Shown here piece by piece: positions 48,669-57,181 of a stretch of 64,000 nucleotides of DNA. Source of the stretch: Marinobacter sp. CHS3-4. GTDB taxonomy: Bacteria; Pseudomonadota; Gammaproteobacteria; Pseudomonadales; Oleiphilaceae. The notes beneath the pieces are model-generated. The model made no database searches and had not been told where the DNA came from. It saw only the letters and a program-made list of their open reading frames with translations. The stretch spans positions 1,636,394-1,700,393 of the forward strand of contig NZ_JASGBJ010000001.1 in NCBI RefSeq assembly GCF_030053415.1. Reading direction: 5' to 3'. Every line of letters begins with the position of its first letter. Position 1 is the first letter of the stretch. The translations under genes and the position numbers were made by a program.

Positions 48669-49760
48669 ATGACAGCAACAGTATTGATCTACTATGACAC
48701 GCGAATGCTCGGCCACAATCCACACGGATGGGACCCCAGCCACCCCGCCTGGACAGAGTCGGTCAAGGCAATGATTGACTTGCAATATCCGGGCAGCAAT
48801 CTGGAAACCTACACTCACCCGGAGCGTCCAGAACGACTGACAGCGATCGTTGACCGGCTGATGCTGGAACCCATTGAAGGGGTACGCTGGATGCTGCCGA
48901 CGGCGGCGACCACGGCTCAATTGGAGCGTGTTCATGACAAGGCCTATGTCACTCATATCGAGTCTTTGAAGGGGGACTCCTGCTGGCTGTCCAAAGACAC
49001 CACGGCGGTGTCGCCAGGCAGTGTGGAAGCGGCTTGCCTCGCCGCTGGTGCGGGAATCAGTGCAGTGGAGGCCATCTCGGTGGGTGAGGCCCGTCGGGCT
49101 TTTTGTGTGCTGCGCCCACCAGGCCATCATGCCCATTCCGATCATGCCTCTGGTTTTTGTCTTTATAACAATCTCGCTGTCACCGCTGCCCATGCGCGTG
49201 AATCGCTTGGCTATCAGCGAGTGATGATCTGGGACTGGGATATGCACCACGGTAACGGCACGCAGGAAATTTTCTACTCCGATCCTTCCGTGCTGGTGAT
49301 CGATAGCCACTGTGCGGCGCCCTTCTATCCGGGCAGCGGTTTGCAAAGTGAGAGGGGGGCTGGAGCGGGTGTCGGCTATCAAGTCAACGTTCCGCTGCCA
49401 CCAGGTATCGGCAATGCGGCATTGCTAAAGGTGTTCGATGAGGTGGTAGAGCCTGCGGCGAGGGATTTTCAGCCTGACATTCTGCTGGTGTCCTCAGGAT
49501 TCGATTGTCATTACCTCGACATGACCTGCACCATGGATGAATCGGGCTTTGCGATGCTTACCCAGCGTATGACCGACCTGGCAGATGAGCTATGCGACGG
49601 TCGCCTGGTGCTTTTGCTTGAAGGTGGCTACAACGCCCAGGCCTTGGCTGATAGTGCTCATGCGGTCGTAAAGGTACTGGCGGGGAGTCGGCCAGTTGAC
49701 TTAGAGGGCACCCAAAAAAAGGCAAGGCCTGTTAAGCCTTGCCAAACTCACGCTCCGTGA
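48669..49760 (+). CDS. Histone-deacetylase-family (class II-like) amidohydrolase
   Basis: The 363-residue protein has the zinc-amidohydrolase motifs PGHHAHSDHASGFCLYNN, WDWDMHHGNGTQEIFY and VSSGFDCHYLDMTC, and LLEGGYNAQAL near the end. Bacterial members act on polyamines (acetylpolyamine amidohydrolase), acetoin (AcuC) or other acyl amides. The TFxxHPERP-like start (YTHPERPERL) and length fit the class II/HDAC6-like branch. The substrate is unknown. The last 15 codons overlap a terminator that works for the opposite strand. Confidence 0.88.
   Translation: MTATVLIYYDTRMLGHNPHGWDPSHPAWTESVKAMIDLQYPGSNLETYTHPERPERLTAIVDRLMLEPIEGVRWMLPTAATTAQLERVHDKAYVTHIESLKGDSCWLSKDTTAVSPGSVEAACLAAGAGISAVEAISVGEARRAFCVLRPPGHHAHSDHASGFCLYNNLAVTAAHARESLGYQRVMIWDWDMHHGNGTQEIFYSDPSVLVIDSHCAAPFYPGSGLQSERGAGAGVGYQVNVPLPPGIGNAALLKVFDEVVEPAARDFQPDILLVSSGFDCHYLDMTCTMDESGFAMLTQRMTDLADELCDGRLVLLLEGGYNAQALADSAHAVVKVLAGSRPVDLEGTQKKARPVKPCQTHAP
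49714..49743 (-). terminator. Leftward intrinsic terminator inside the 3' end of the deacetylase gene
   Basis: GGCAAGGC/GCCTTGCC forms an eight-base-pair stem with loop CTGTTAA. Reading leftward it runs into T7, which ends the CheB-CheR operon. It lies within the coding sequence of the opposing gene. Confidence 0.85.
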
Positions 49761-49902
49761 TTGTGAAGACGAATCAGGTGGCGTCCATCTCAACCTGAAC
49801 TAAAGGCATTCATCGAACCCAAGATGAAACTCTAATCTACGTTGACTCAGATGCCCGGTCTGTTCGCTAGACCACCAAAGCAGTCGATTTGGGCAGAGAA
49901 AC

Positions 49903-52431
49903 CTATTTCGATTGAGGCGACTGTCCAGCGTCTTTTCGCAAACTCGATTCCAGCGCTTTCGCTTCTGTTATATCGACCATGGTCATCACCACGCCGTCGA
50001 TCACATTGTCCAGCCGACGATAGGGAATGATGCGGATGGAGAACCAGCGGTCTTCGTTTGTTTTTATCTGTTTTTCGCAGACCATCAAGGTTTCGAGTGT
50101 TTGCTGAGCATCATCTTCCAGCTCCGGATATTCCAGTTTTGTGGTCAGCTCGCTGAGCGGTCGCCCCACATCGCTTTCTCGCAGGCTGATGATGTTGGCG
50201 GCGCGGGCGGTGTAGCGGCGTACATTAAGATTCTGGTCCATAAACAGGATGGCAATTTCGGTACTGTTCAGCACGTTCTGCATGTCGCTCTGAGCCAGTG
50301 CCAGATCGTCCAGTTTGGTTTGCAATTCCGTGTTGATGGTTTGCAGCTCTTCGTTCATGGACTGCATTTCTTCCTTGGAGGATGTGAGTTCTTCGTTCGC
50401 AGACTGAAGCTCCTCGTTGGTGGATTGCAGCTCTTCATTGGAGGCCTGGAGTTCTTCTCTGGAATGTCGGGCCTCTTCGCTTAACTGTTCAATGGCCGCC
50501 TGATAACGCAGGATTTCATCGGACTGATCGGTGGCCGTTGCGCTATCGCGTTTCGAGCGTTTACGCCGCGACTTCGCAGGGTGGTCTCGGAACACCACCA
50601 TGGTCATCCCCTGCAGGGCCAGTGGTTCATTGAGTGCCTGCACGGTTACGTCCACGTGTTGCACACCGGCGTCGGTTTCGACGGCCAGGTTGTTTAACTC
50701 AACCGGGTCCTTCTGTGTGGCGGCCTGTTTCAATGCCGTGTAAAGCGGTGTACGTAAACCCTCCCTGGCCATGGCATGGATATTCCAGTTGGTTTTGCCA
50801 GCGGCCGGTTCCAGGTATTTTCCCGTGCGCCCGCTGATGTAGACGATATCCGCATTCTGGTTAAGCACTACGGCCGCCGGTGAATATCGCTGCAAAAGAA
50901 GGTGATCTGCTGCATTCTGGAGATTGTCGCTGTTCCTGATTGGATTAGTAGGGGCGGACAAGGGTTGCTCCTTGGACAGATTGGAAAGGGGTGGAAAGGA
51001 TTTCAGCAGAAAGCTCGAACCGCTAATGGAATCGTGGGGCAGTCTTTCATAGAGCCTTAGCCGCTGCTCAAGTGGCTTGAACAGGTGGTTCAGCCTGCCC
51101 ACGGTTTCTGAGCTGCCCAACATCAGTAGGCCATTTTTACGCAGGCTGTAATGGAATAACGGCAGCAAACGACGTTGCAGCATGGGGTCGAAATAGATCA
51201 GCAGGTTGCGGCAGGCCAGCAGGTCGAGCTTGGTGAACGGCGGGTCCAGGATGACATCGTGCTGGGCGAATAATATCCGGTCGCGAATGGTCTGGTTTAT
51301 CTGGTAATGGTGGTCGTTCTTTGTGAAGAATCGGGCCAGGCGCTGCTCGGATACCTGGTCCTCAATCGCAGAGGGATACCGACCCGCCCGGGCTACAGTG
51401 ATGGCTTCCAAACTCAGGTCCGAGGCAAAAATCTGAAAGTTGGCCTGCTTTTCAGGGTGGAGTCGTTCCAGAGTCTCGGTAAAGGTGATGGCCAGGGAAT
51501 AGGCCTCCTCACCGGTTGAACAGCCCACCACCCAAGCCCTCAGCTTCTCTTCGGGGTCAAGTTGCCCGATCAGTGGTTCAAGTGCGTAATCGCACAGGTA
51601 ATCCCAGGCATCGGCATCGCGGAAAAAAGAGGTCACACCAATCAGCATTTCTCTGAAAAGCAACTGCACTTCCTGGTCGTTGTTCTCAAGGTATCGTGCA
51701 TAGTCCGGCAGAGTCCCAACGCTATGGATCGCCATACGACGTTCGATTCGGCGCAGTACAGTGCTGGGTTTGTACAGGGAAAAGTCGTGCTTGGTGTGTC
51801 GCTGCAACAGGGCGATGATGGCGTTGATCGGCTCCATCTGCTTTGCCGGTGGTCCATCCTGGTCAGGCTCGGTCACACATTTGTTGTAGGCCAGGATGCG
51901 GCTGGGCAACTCGCCGGCCGGGGCAATAATATCTGCGCAACCGGTGGCAATGGCGTTTCTAGGCATGGCATCGAATTCGGCCGAGCCGGGTTCCTGCACA
52001 ACGGTCAGGCCGCCCACGGCGCGAATGGCTTGCAGACCCAGCGTGCCATCCGAGCCCATACCTGAAAGCACTACCGCAATTGCCCGCTCATTGAGAGCGC
52101 TGGCCAGAGATGAAAACAACACGTTGATCGGCAGGCGCATGCCCCGGGGTTCCCGAGGCTGCTCAAGCCTCAGCCGATCATTCTCAACGGTCAGTTCCGC
52201 GTTGGAGGGGATGACGTAGACACAATTGGGTAGAATTTCTTTGCCGTGCTGGGCTTCTTGCACGGGCATGGCAGTCACCCGCTGCAACAACTCCGGCAGC
52301 AAGGCCTTCTGGGTCGGGTCCAGATGTTGGACCACAATAAAGGCCAGGCCAGTATCGGTTGGCGTATGGCGCAGAAACTCTTCGAGTGCCGCCAGACCTC
52401 CAGCAGAGGCTCCGATTCCGACAATGCGCAT
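49903..52431 (-). CDS. CheB-CheR fusion protein with coiled coil and PAS domain
   Basis: The 842-residue protein begins with a CheB methylesterase (GIGASAGGLAALEEFL with catalytic Ser, VVQHLDPTQKALLPELLQ, GMGSDGTLGLQAI). A CheR methyltransferase follows (about 210-480; FFRDADAWDYLCDY, VVGCSTGEEAYSLAI). Next is a coiled coil (about 655-725) made of repeats such as SNEELQSTNEELQSANEEL, then a C-terminal PAS domain (about 730-835). It ends without a histidine kinase domain, unlike many relatives. No receiver domain or chemoreceptor is nearby, so its target is unclear. The start overlaps the stop of the upstream PAS gene. Confidence 0.92.
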   Translation of the reverse strand: MRIVGIGASAGGLAALEEFLRHTPTDTGLAFIVVQHLDPTQKALLPELLQRVTAMPVQEAQHGKEILPNCVYVIPSNAELTVENDRLRLEQPREPRGMRLPINVLFSSLASALNERAIAVVLSGMGSDGTLGLQAIRAVGGLTVVQEPGSAEFDAMPRNAIATGCADIIAPAGELPSRILAYNKCVTEPDQDGPPAKQMEPINAIIALLQRHTKHDFSLYKPSTVLRRIERRMAIHSVGTLPDYARYLENNDQEVQLLFREMLIGVTSFFRDADAWDYLCDYALEPLIGQLDPEEKLRAWVVGCSTGEEAYSLAITFTETLERLHPEKQANFQIFASDLSLEAITVARAGRYPSAIEDQVSEQRLARFFTKNDHHYQINQTIRDRILFAQHDVILDPPFTKLDLLACRNLLIYFDPMLQRRLLPLFHYSLRKNGLLMLGSSETVGRLNHLFKPLEQRLRLYERLPHDSISGSSFLLKSFPPLSNLSKEQPLSAPTNPIRNSDNLQNAADHLLLQRYSPAAVVLNQNADIVYISGRTGKYLEPAAGKTNWNIHAMAREGLRTPLYTALKQAATQKDPVELNNLAVETDAGVQHVDVTVQALNEPLALQGMTMVVFRDHPAKSRRKRSKRDSATATDQSDEILRYQAAIEQLSEEARHSREELQASNEELQSTNEELQSANEELTSSKEEMQSMNEELQTINTELQTKLDDLALAQSDMQNVLNSTEIAILFMDQNLNVRRYTARAANIISLRESDVGRPLSELTTKLEYPELEDDAQQTLETLMVCEKQIKTNEDRWFSIRIIPYRRLDNVIDGVVMTMVDITEAKALESSLRKDAGQSPQSK

Positions 52432-53057
52432 CAGGAGCGGGCGGGATGCGTGTGCGGAGCTGGGTAGGGCGACATCACTATCATAATCAGGCCTCTGCTC
52501 GAAATGAGGCTCGCGTTGATTGACAGCTCAAAGCTATCTTCGCCGACCAGCCAGGCCCTGCAAGTTGTCACGGCCCCCGGGATCTCGAGCCTTTCTAACA
52601 GATTGGCCACATCGCTACGGCCCGGCGGTGCCAGGTATTGGCTCAGCGTCTGTTCCTCCGAATGCTCTGGCGTGCACCCCAGCAGAGCGACCGCGGCAGC
52701 GTTGCTTTCAATCACCCGTCCATCGCGAGAGACCACGAGGCAGGCCGCTGGCGCGAGTCTATATAGCGCCTGATAATGGGCCAGCTCTTCGGTAAGCTCG
52801 GTTTCACTGGCCTGTAGTTGTTCAAGCAGCAGATCAAGTTCCACCTGATGGGTTTGCAGCTCGTGCAGCAGCTTTAGCGCATCGGCAGCAAATTCGGGGG
52901 TACGGGCCTGACGGTATAACACCGCCAGTGCTTCAACCCCCATAGCGCCACCCGAGATTTTAGTTACCTTCTCGGCGTCGCCACGAATCAGATCTTCTGC
53001 GTGCAGGCGAAGTTGGGCGCGATTTTCCGCCCATGAAAGTCCTTCATTGGTTGTCAT
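52431..53057 (-). CDS. PAS-domain protein upstream of the CheB-CheR fusion
   Basis: The preferred start is ATG at 53057 (MTTNEGLSWAENRAQLRL), giving 208 residues. An N-terminal helical region (LRLHAEDLIRG) and coiled coil (HELQTHQVELDLLLEQLQ) are followed by a PAS domain (about 95-195; YRLAPAACLVVSRDGRVIES). There is no output domain. The stop and the start of the CheB-CheR gene overlap (TGATG), so both are translated together. It probably acts as a sensor subunit in the same complex. Confidence 0.85.
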   Translation of the reverse strand: MTTNEGLSWAENRAQLRLHAEDLIRGDAEKVTKISGGAMGVEALAVLYRQARTPEFAADALKLLHELQTHQVELDLLLEQLQASETELTEELAHYQALYRLAPAACLVVSRDGRVIESNAAAVALLGCTPEHSEEQTLSQYLAPPGRSDVANLLERLEIPGAVTTCRAWLVGEDSFELSINASLISSRGLIMIVMSPYPAPHTHPARS

Positions 53058-53226
53058 TATCGCTTCCTTGTATCGCAAATATCCGTTGTTACCACTTCCA
53101 TACTACTCCCGGGAGCCCACCTTAGACAGCGGCCATGACACGTTTACTCAAATTGGTGGCCTGTGTGTGGTAGCGAACCGAACCCCTGACCGGCAATTGT
53201 TAAATTGGGTTAAACAAGGAGAGTCC

Positions 53227-53262
53227 GTGAACCGGTTTGGTTTGCGAGTGCCTGAATCCTGA
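53227..53262 (+). CDS. Possible 11-residue leader peptide
   Basis: AAGGAG (53216-53221) lies five bases before a GTG that opens an 11-codon frame, MNRFGLRVPES, closed by TGA 38 bases before the DUF4398 gene. The strong Shine-Dalgarno site has no other use. It may be a regulatory leader peptide or a micropeptide. Confidence 0.4.
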   Translation: MNRFGLRVPES

Positions 53263-53300
53263 CGGGTTCTGGCAGCTCCGGATGAAAAGGGAGCCAGGTT

Positions 53301-53699
53301 ATGAACGTTTTTCCTGCAGACAAGGTAAACCACCGAATTCCTCTACTTATCACTCTTGCCCTGGCGGCATTGCTGACTGCGTGTGCTTCGGCACCCCTGC
53401 CACCAACCGAGTCGTTGAACGCGGCCAGAGACACCATTTCCAGAGCTGAACAGGCAGATGCGCGGCAATACGCCGGTGCCGAGCTTGAAGAAGCCCGAGT
53501 GCAACTGGTGATGGCTGAGAAAGCGGTCGTTAAAGAGTCCATGGCCGAGGCGGATCAGCTGGCCAAACAGTCCCGCGTGGCAGCCCTGCTGGCGATGGCC
53601 AGAACAGAGGCCGCCAAGGCGGCGGAAATCAATCGTGAAATGTTACGTGGCGCCGATGCCCTAGATGTGGAAATGGGTCGCCAGGGGGAGCAGAAATGA
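53301..53699 (+). CDS. DUF4398 lipoprotein
   Basis: The 132-residue protein has a lipoprotein signal peptide with lipobox LTAC (Cys near residue 28). A helical DUF4398 domain follows (APLPPTESLNAARDTISRAE, QYAGAELEEARVQLVMAEKA). It is probably attached to the outer membrane and facing the periplasm. The ATG of the next gene overlaps its stop. DUF4398 lipoproteins often sit next to OmpA-like proteins, as here; the molecular role is unknown. Confidence 0.87.
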   Translation: MNVFPADKVNHRIPLLITLALAALLTACASAPLPPTESLNAARDTISRAEQADARQYAGAELEEARVQLVMAEKAVVKESMAEADQLAKQSRVAALLAMARTEAAKAAEINREMLRGADALDVEMGRQGEQK

Positions 53700-54556
53700 A
53701 CACCGTATCCTTACTGAAAAAAACATTCGGCGGCAAAACCGGAGCGACGGTTGTGGTTTGTTCGCTGTTGTTGAGCGCCTGTGCCACGGCACCTGAAACC
53801 CCGTCTGCCGCGCTGGATGTGCGGCAGAAGCTGACAGAACTGCAGCGCAACCCTGAGGTGGCCGGTAACGCGCGTATTGAAATGCGTGAAGCCGAAACGG
53901 CCGTAGCGCTTGCCGAACAGCCTCTCGACAGCGATGAGGCCACGCTGGCCGATCACCGGGTCTATATGGCCGACCGTATGGTGGAAATTGCCAGAGCTAA
54001 GGGGTCAACTCGCCAGCTGGAAGCTGATCGAAAACGGCTTGGTGAAGAACGCGATGCCGCCAGGCTGGCCGTCCGCACCCTTGAGGCAGACACCGCCCGA
54101 GCAGACGCCAAGAGCGCACGAAGCTCCGAGTTGGCAGCCGCGGCCACGGCATCAAAAGCCGCCGAGGAGATGCAAAGGCAAATCGACGAGCTTGAAGCAG
54201 AAGCAACGGAGCGTGGTCTGGTGCTGACGCTGGGTGACGTGTTGTTTGCCACTGGGAGCGCAGAACTACAGGGCGGGCCTAATCGCAACCTGGAAAAGCT
54301 GGTGGATTTTCTCACTGCCTATCCGGACCGGGACGTGCTGATTGAAGGCCACACCGACAATGTTGGGAGTGCGACATTCAACCAGACCCTGTCTCTCCAA
54401 AGAGCGCAATCCGTTCGCCGTTATCTGACCGATCATGGCGTGCAAAACCGCAGGCTTACCTTGGCTGGTCTTGGTCTGGAACGTCCCGTCGCCAGCAACG
54501 AATCCGCATTGGGCCGCCAGCAGAACCGGCGCGTTGAAGTGATTATCGAACACTAG
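53696..54556 (+). CDS. OmpA-family lipoprotein with DUF4398 N-terminal part
   Basis: The 286-residue protein has a lipobox (LLSACATAP, Cys near 28), a helical, Ala/Glu-rich DUF4398-like region (about 35-170) and a C-terminal OmpA peptidoglycan-binding domain (about 170-286; DVLFATGSAELQGG, IEGHTDNVGSATFNQTLSLQ, GLGLERPVASN). It would link the outer membrane to peptidoglycan. The ATG overlaps the upstream DUF4398 stop (ATGA), so both are made together. Confidence 0.92.
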   Translation: MNTVSLLKKTFGGKTGATVVVCSLLLSACATAPETPSAALDVRQKLTELQRNPEVAGNARIEMREAETAVALAEQPLDSDEATLADHRVYMADRMVEIARAKGSTRQLEADRKRLGEERDAARLAVRTLEADTARADAKSARSSELAAAATASKAAEEMQRQIDELEAEATERGLVLTLGDVLFATGSAELQGGPNRNLEKLVDFLTAYPDRDVLIEGHTDNVGSATFNQTLSLQRAQSVRRYLTDHGVQNRRLTLAGLGLERPVASNESALGRQQNRRVEVIIEH

Positions 54557-54627
54557 GAGACCGAATTTAGTTGAATTGTTGTAAAGCTGTTTTATTGGCG
54601 TCATCAGTCCACTGGAAGGATTTTATT

Positions 54628-55086
54628 ATGAAAACCTTAACCCAAACCCTAATGATCGGGGCGGTAGTTGGTGCTTCTGGCCTTGCCCACGCGACCCCCA
54701 TCGACAATGCGGCCAACCCGGGTAGAGCGTTAGTGCCCGTGCATGGCGACCCTGGTTACGCTGTTCAGGACAGAGGCCCGTTTTTACTAAACCATTCAGA
54801 GATGGACAGCATCGGCTCTGCCAGCTCAGTGTCAAACCCTGGCGAAAACAACCAGGCTTCGTTTTATAACGACGCCATTTTCCAGGGCAGGCTCGACCAA
54901 ATGATTCTGGGCCTGGACGGCAATAATCGAGTCGATGATGTCCGTGACGGCATGCTCGGCATGATGAAGACCCTGAGTATCCCGGTTCCCGAGCCAGGCA
55001 CACTGGCGCTCTTCGGGCTTGGATTGGCAGGCCTGATCTTCAGTCGCAAGAACCCATTGACGCAAAAAGCGACGGTCGAAGGTTAA
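54628..55086 (+). CDS. PEP-CTERM sorting-signal protein
   Basis: GGAAGGA precedes ATG 54628. The 152-residue protein has a signal peptide cut after LAHAT. A low-complexity middle follows, and near the C-terminus comes the PEP-CTERM motif: VPEPGTLALFGLGLAGLIF then SRKN. Such proteins are cut and attached by an exosortase/EpsH system, often together with exopolysaccharide. Here a further 11 residues follow the basic end, longer than usual. No exosortase is in the window. Its function is unknown. Confidence 0.85.
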   Translation: MKTLTQTLMIGAVVGASGLAHATPIDNAANPGRALVPVHGDPGYAVQDRGPFLLNHSEMDSIGSASSVSNPGENNQASFYNDAIFQGRLDQMILGLDGNNRVDDVRDGMLGMMKTLSIPVPEPGTLALFGLGLAGLIFSRKNPLTQKATVEG

Positions 55087-55098
55087 GGGGGGGCGATT

Positions 55099-56091
55099 AT
55101 GTTGAGCTCCTCCAAATCTGGTCATCTATCACCCACGCCGATGAGGAATGGTCACCGGAATCGCGGGAAGATTAAAACCACCAGGAATAAAACCGGTCTC
55201 AGGGATGAGACTTTGCTGGCCTACGCCATGCTGGACTTTGTTGGCGATGCGGTGATGGCAACGGATACCGACACGAATATTACCTATATGAACACGGCGG
55301 CGGAGACGCTGACAGGCTTCAGCCGCCAGGAAGCAGTGGGCCGACCACTTGCAGAAATTTTTCGGGTGATCGACTTAACCACTCGGGTTCCGAGAGCCAA
55401 CCTGGCGCAACATGTCATGGACATTGGCACATCGGTTGATCTGCATAACAGCGCCATGTTGCAATCGAGGGACGGTGATGAACTGGCCATTGAAGATGCC
55501 GCATCACCATTGCGTAACGCCAAAGGTGAGATCACCGGCGCGCTTATCAAATTCCACGATTCACGCTATTCGGCGGAAACAACTGCCAGAATGGCTTATA
55601 TGGCGCAGCACGATTCACTGACGGGCCTGCTCAACCGTTATGCGTTTGAAGAGCGCTTCCAGCAGGCCGCTGCACTGGCCAAACGGCATGGCAAGAAAAT
55701 GGTGATGTTGTTCATCGATCTCAATAACTTCAAGGAGGTGAACGATACCCTGGGCCACGCCGTTGGCGACGAAATTTTAAAGGCACTGGGTAAGAGGCTG
55801 TTGGGCTGTGTGCGCGCGACGGATCATGTATGCCGTCAAGGCGGTGACGAATTTGTGGTACTGCTCAGCGACCTTTCAGAACATGAACAGGCATTTGCCG
55901 TGGTCGATAAAGTACGCGAATCCGCCGCTGAACTGCTGCGACAGCACGGCCATTGGGCGACGCTGACGGTTAGTGTGGGTATCAGCCTGTTTCCAAACGA
56001 CGGCGAAACTCTGGAGGCTTTATTGCCCCACGCGGATGCGGCCATGTACCGGGTCAAGACGGAAACTAAGCAAGGCTTGCCACGGGCTTAG
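55099..56091 (+). CDS. PAS-GGDEF diguanylate cyclase
   Basis: The 330-residue protein has a basic, disordered N-terminus, a PAS domain (about 45-150; YAMLDFVGDAVMATDTDTN) and a GGDEF domain (about 165-325) with the intact active site RQGGDEFVVLL. An RxxD inhibitory site (RATD) lies five residues before GGDEF. It makes cyclic-di-GMP, which favours sessile life. No membrane helix is present. It lies 12 bases after the PEP-CTERM gene and may share its transcript. Confidence 0.93.
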   Translation: MLSSSKSGHLSPTPMRNGHRNRGKIKTTRNKTGLRDETLLAYAMLDFVGDAVMATDTDTNITYMNTAAETLTGFSRQEAVGRPLAEIFRVIDLTTRVPRANLAQHVMDIGTSVDLHNSAMLQSRDGDELAIEDAASPLRNAKGEITGALIKFHDSRYSAETTARMAYMAQHDSLTGLLNRYAFEERFQQAAALAKRHGKKMVMLFIDLNNFKEVNDTLGHAVGDEILKALGKRLLGCVRATDHVCRQGGDEFVVLLSDLSEHEQAFAVVDKVRESAAELLRQHGHWATLTVSVGISLFPNDGETLEALLPHADAAMYRVKTETKQGLPRA

Positions 56092-56092
56092 G

Positions 56093-56116
56093 CCCTAAAC
56101 CCCTAAACCCCTAAAC
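56093..56116. repeat. Three tandem copies of CCCTAAAC
   Basis: Three perfect 8-bp units of CCCTAAAC lie between the converging GGDEF and Crp-like genes. On the minus strand they encode the last codons and stop codon of the Crp-like gene. Confidence 0.9.
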
Positions 56117-56822
56117 CTTTGGATTCAAGGCGCTGATTCTCTCGTCTTACCACGTCATAGCATTCGCAGCTGAGGGACTCAAGTTGCGGGCGGTCGATCA
56201 CGGTGATGCAGCCGCGTCGGTACTCAATCACCCCCAGTTTCTGTAGCTTGCCTGCCGCTTCCGTGACGCCCTCACGGCGGACACCCAGCATATTGGCAAT
56301 CAGCTCCTGGGTCATATTGAGTTGCCTGTTGCCTAGCCGGTCCAGTGATAGTAGCAACCAGCGACACAGCTGCTGGTCGATGGAGTGATGGCGGTTGCAG
56401 ACTGCCGTCTGCGACATCTGGGTGATCAAGGCCTGTGTAAAGCGCAGGGTGATAATGCGGATCTCGGAGTAGTTGTTGAACTCTGATTTCAGGTCAGCGG
56501 CGGGCAAACGGTAGGCGTGGCCGCGGCTCTGCACAATAAACCGGTTAGGCGTGCTTTCTCCCCCCATGATAACGGCGACACCGGCCATGCCCTCGTTGCC
56601 GACCACCGATATTTCGGCGGAAGACCCGTTCACCATCACGTAGAGCAGTGAAATGATGCAGTCAACGGGGAAATAAACGTACTCAATGGATTGGTCAGAT
56701 TCGTAAATCACGTCCCCGAGGGACAACTCGACCAATTTCAGTTTCGGGAAAATACGTTTGCGAGCTTCATCAGACAGGGCCGCTAGAAGCTTGTTCTGCA
56801 GTGGGCCGGGTGTGTCAGTCAT
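56103..56822 (-). CDS. Crp/Fnr-family transcription regulator
   Basis: The 239-residue protein has an N-terminal cyclic-nucleotide-binding-like beta roll (about 20-140; LGDVIYESDQSIEYVYFPVD, ISVVGNEGMAGVAVIMGG) and a C-terminal winged helix (about 165-225; MTQELIANMLGVRREGVTEA). The cAMP-contacting residues of Crp are not obvious and no Fnr cysteine cluster is seen, so the signal is unknown. The last codons are formed by a CCCTAAAC repeat. Confidence 0.9.
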   Translation of the reverse strand: MTDTPGPLQNKLLAALSDEARKRIFPKLKLVELSLGDVIYESDQSIEYVYFPVDCIISLLYVMVNGSSAEISVVGNEGMAGVAVIMGGESTPNRFIVQSRGHAYRLPAADLKSEFNNYSEIRIITLRFTQALITQMSQTAVCNRHHSIDQQLCRWLLLSLDRLGNRQLNMTQELIANMLGVRREGVTEAAGKLQKLGVIEYRRGCITVIDRPQLESLSCECYDVVRRENQRLESKGLGV

Positions 56823-57181
56823 TTGAATCCTTTCCAGAGCACGATGATTAGCGAGAACACTACTTGCCTGGCGGGTGCATTAAACACCGAGCAGAAACTT
56901 CCTTTATAAAGCGAGTCTACGCCGGAAAGACTCGGGCCACCAACAGGTTCTGCCTCAGCGCCTATCAGCGTCCGCCTAAAGTGTCAGAGAGTATGACTTG
57001 GTGCGCCACCGAACCGACTGATTGGCTCCTCCGGAGTAATTTAGAAGCTCATCCTGAATTTGAAGTCACAAGCAGTAGTTCAGTTGCCTTTCCGGCGATG
57101 ACGCAAGGGAAGGACGCCCTGATGAGGCAGCAAACAAGGACATTTTGTCCGAGTTGCACATCCGGTTCCAGGGAGAATCCA
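56823..57181. other. Intergenic region upstream of the PRC-barrel gene
   Basis: The PRC-barrel frame is open through this stretch to 56864, but the upstream part has no ribosome site and reads as random sequence. It should hold divergent promoters for the Crp-like and PRC-barrel genes. No clear consensus or repeat was found, apart from a palindromic CTCCGGAG near 57030. Confidence 0.5.

Noticed and set aside
56864..57181. N-terminal extension of the PRC-barrel gene
   Set aside because: The signal peptide and AGGGAGA ribosome site at 57182 make the upstream part untranslated.
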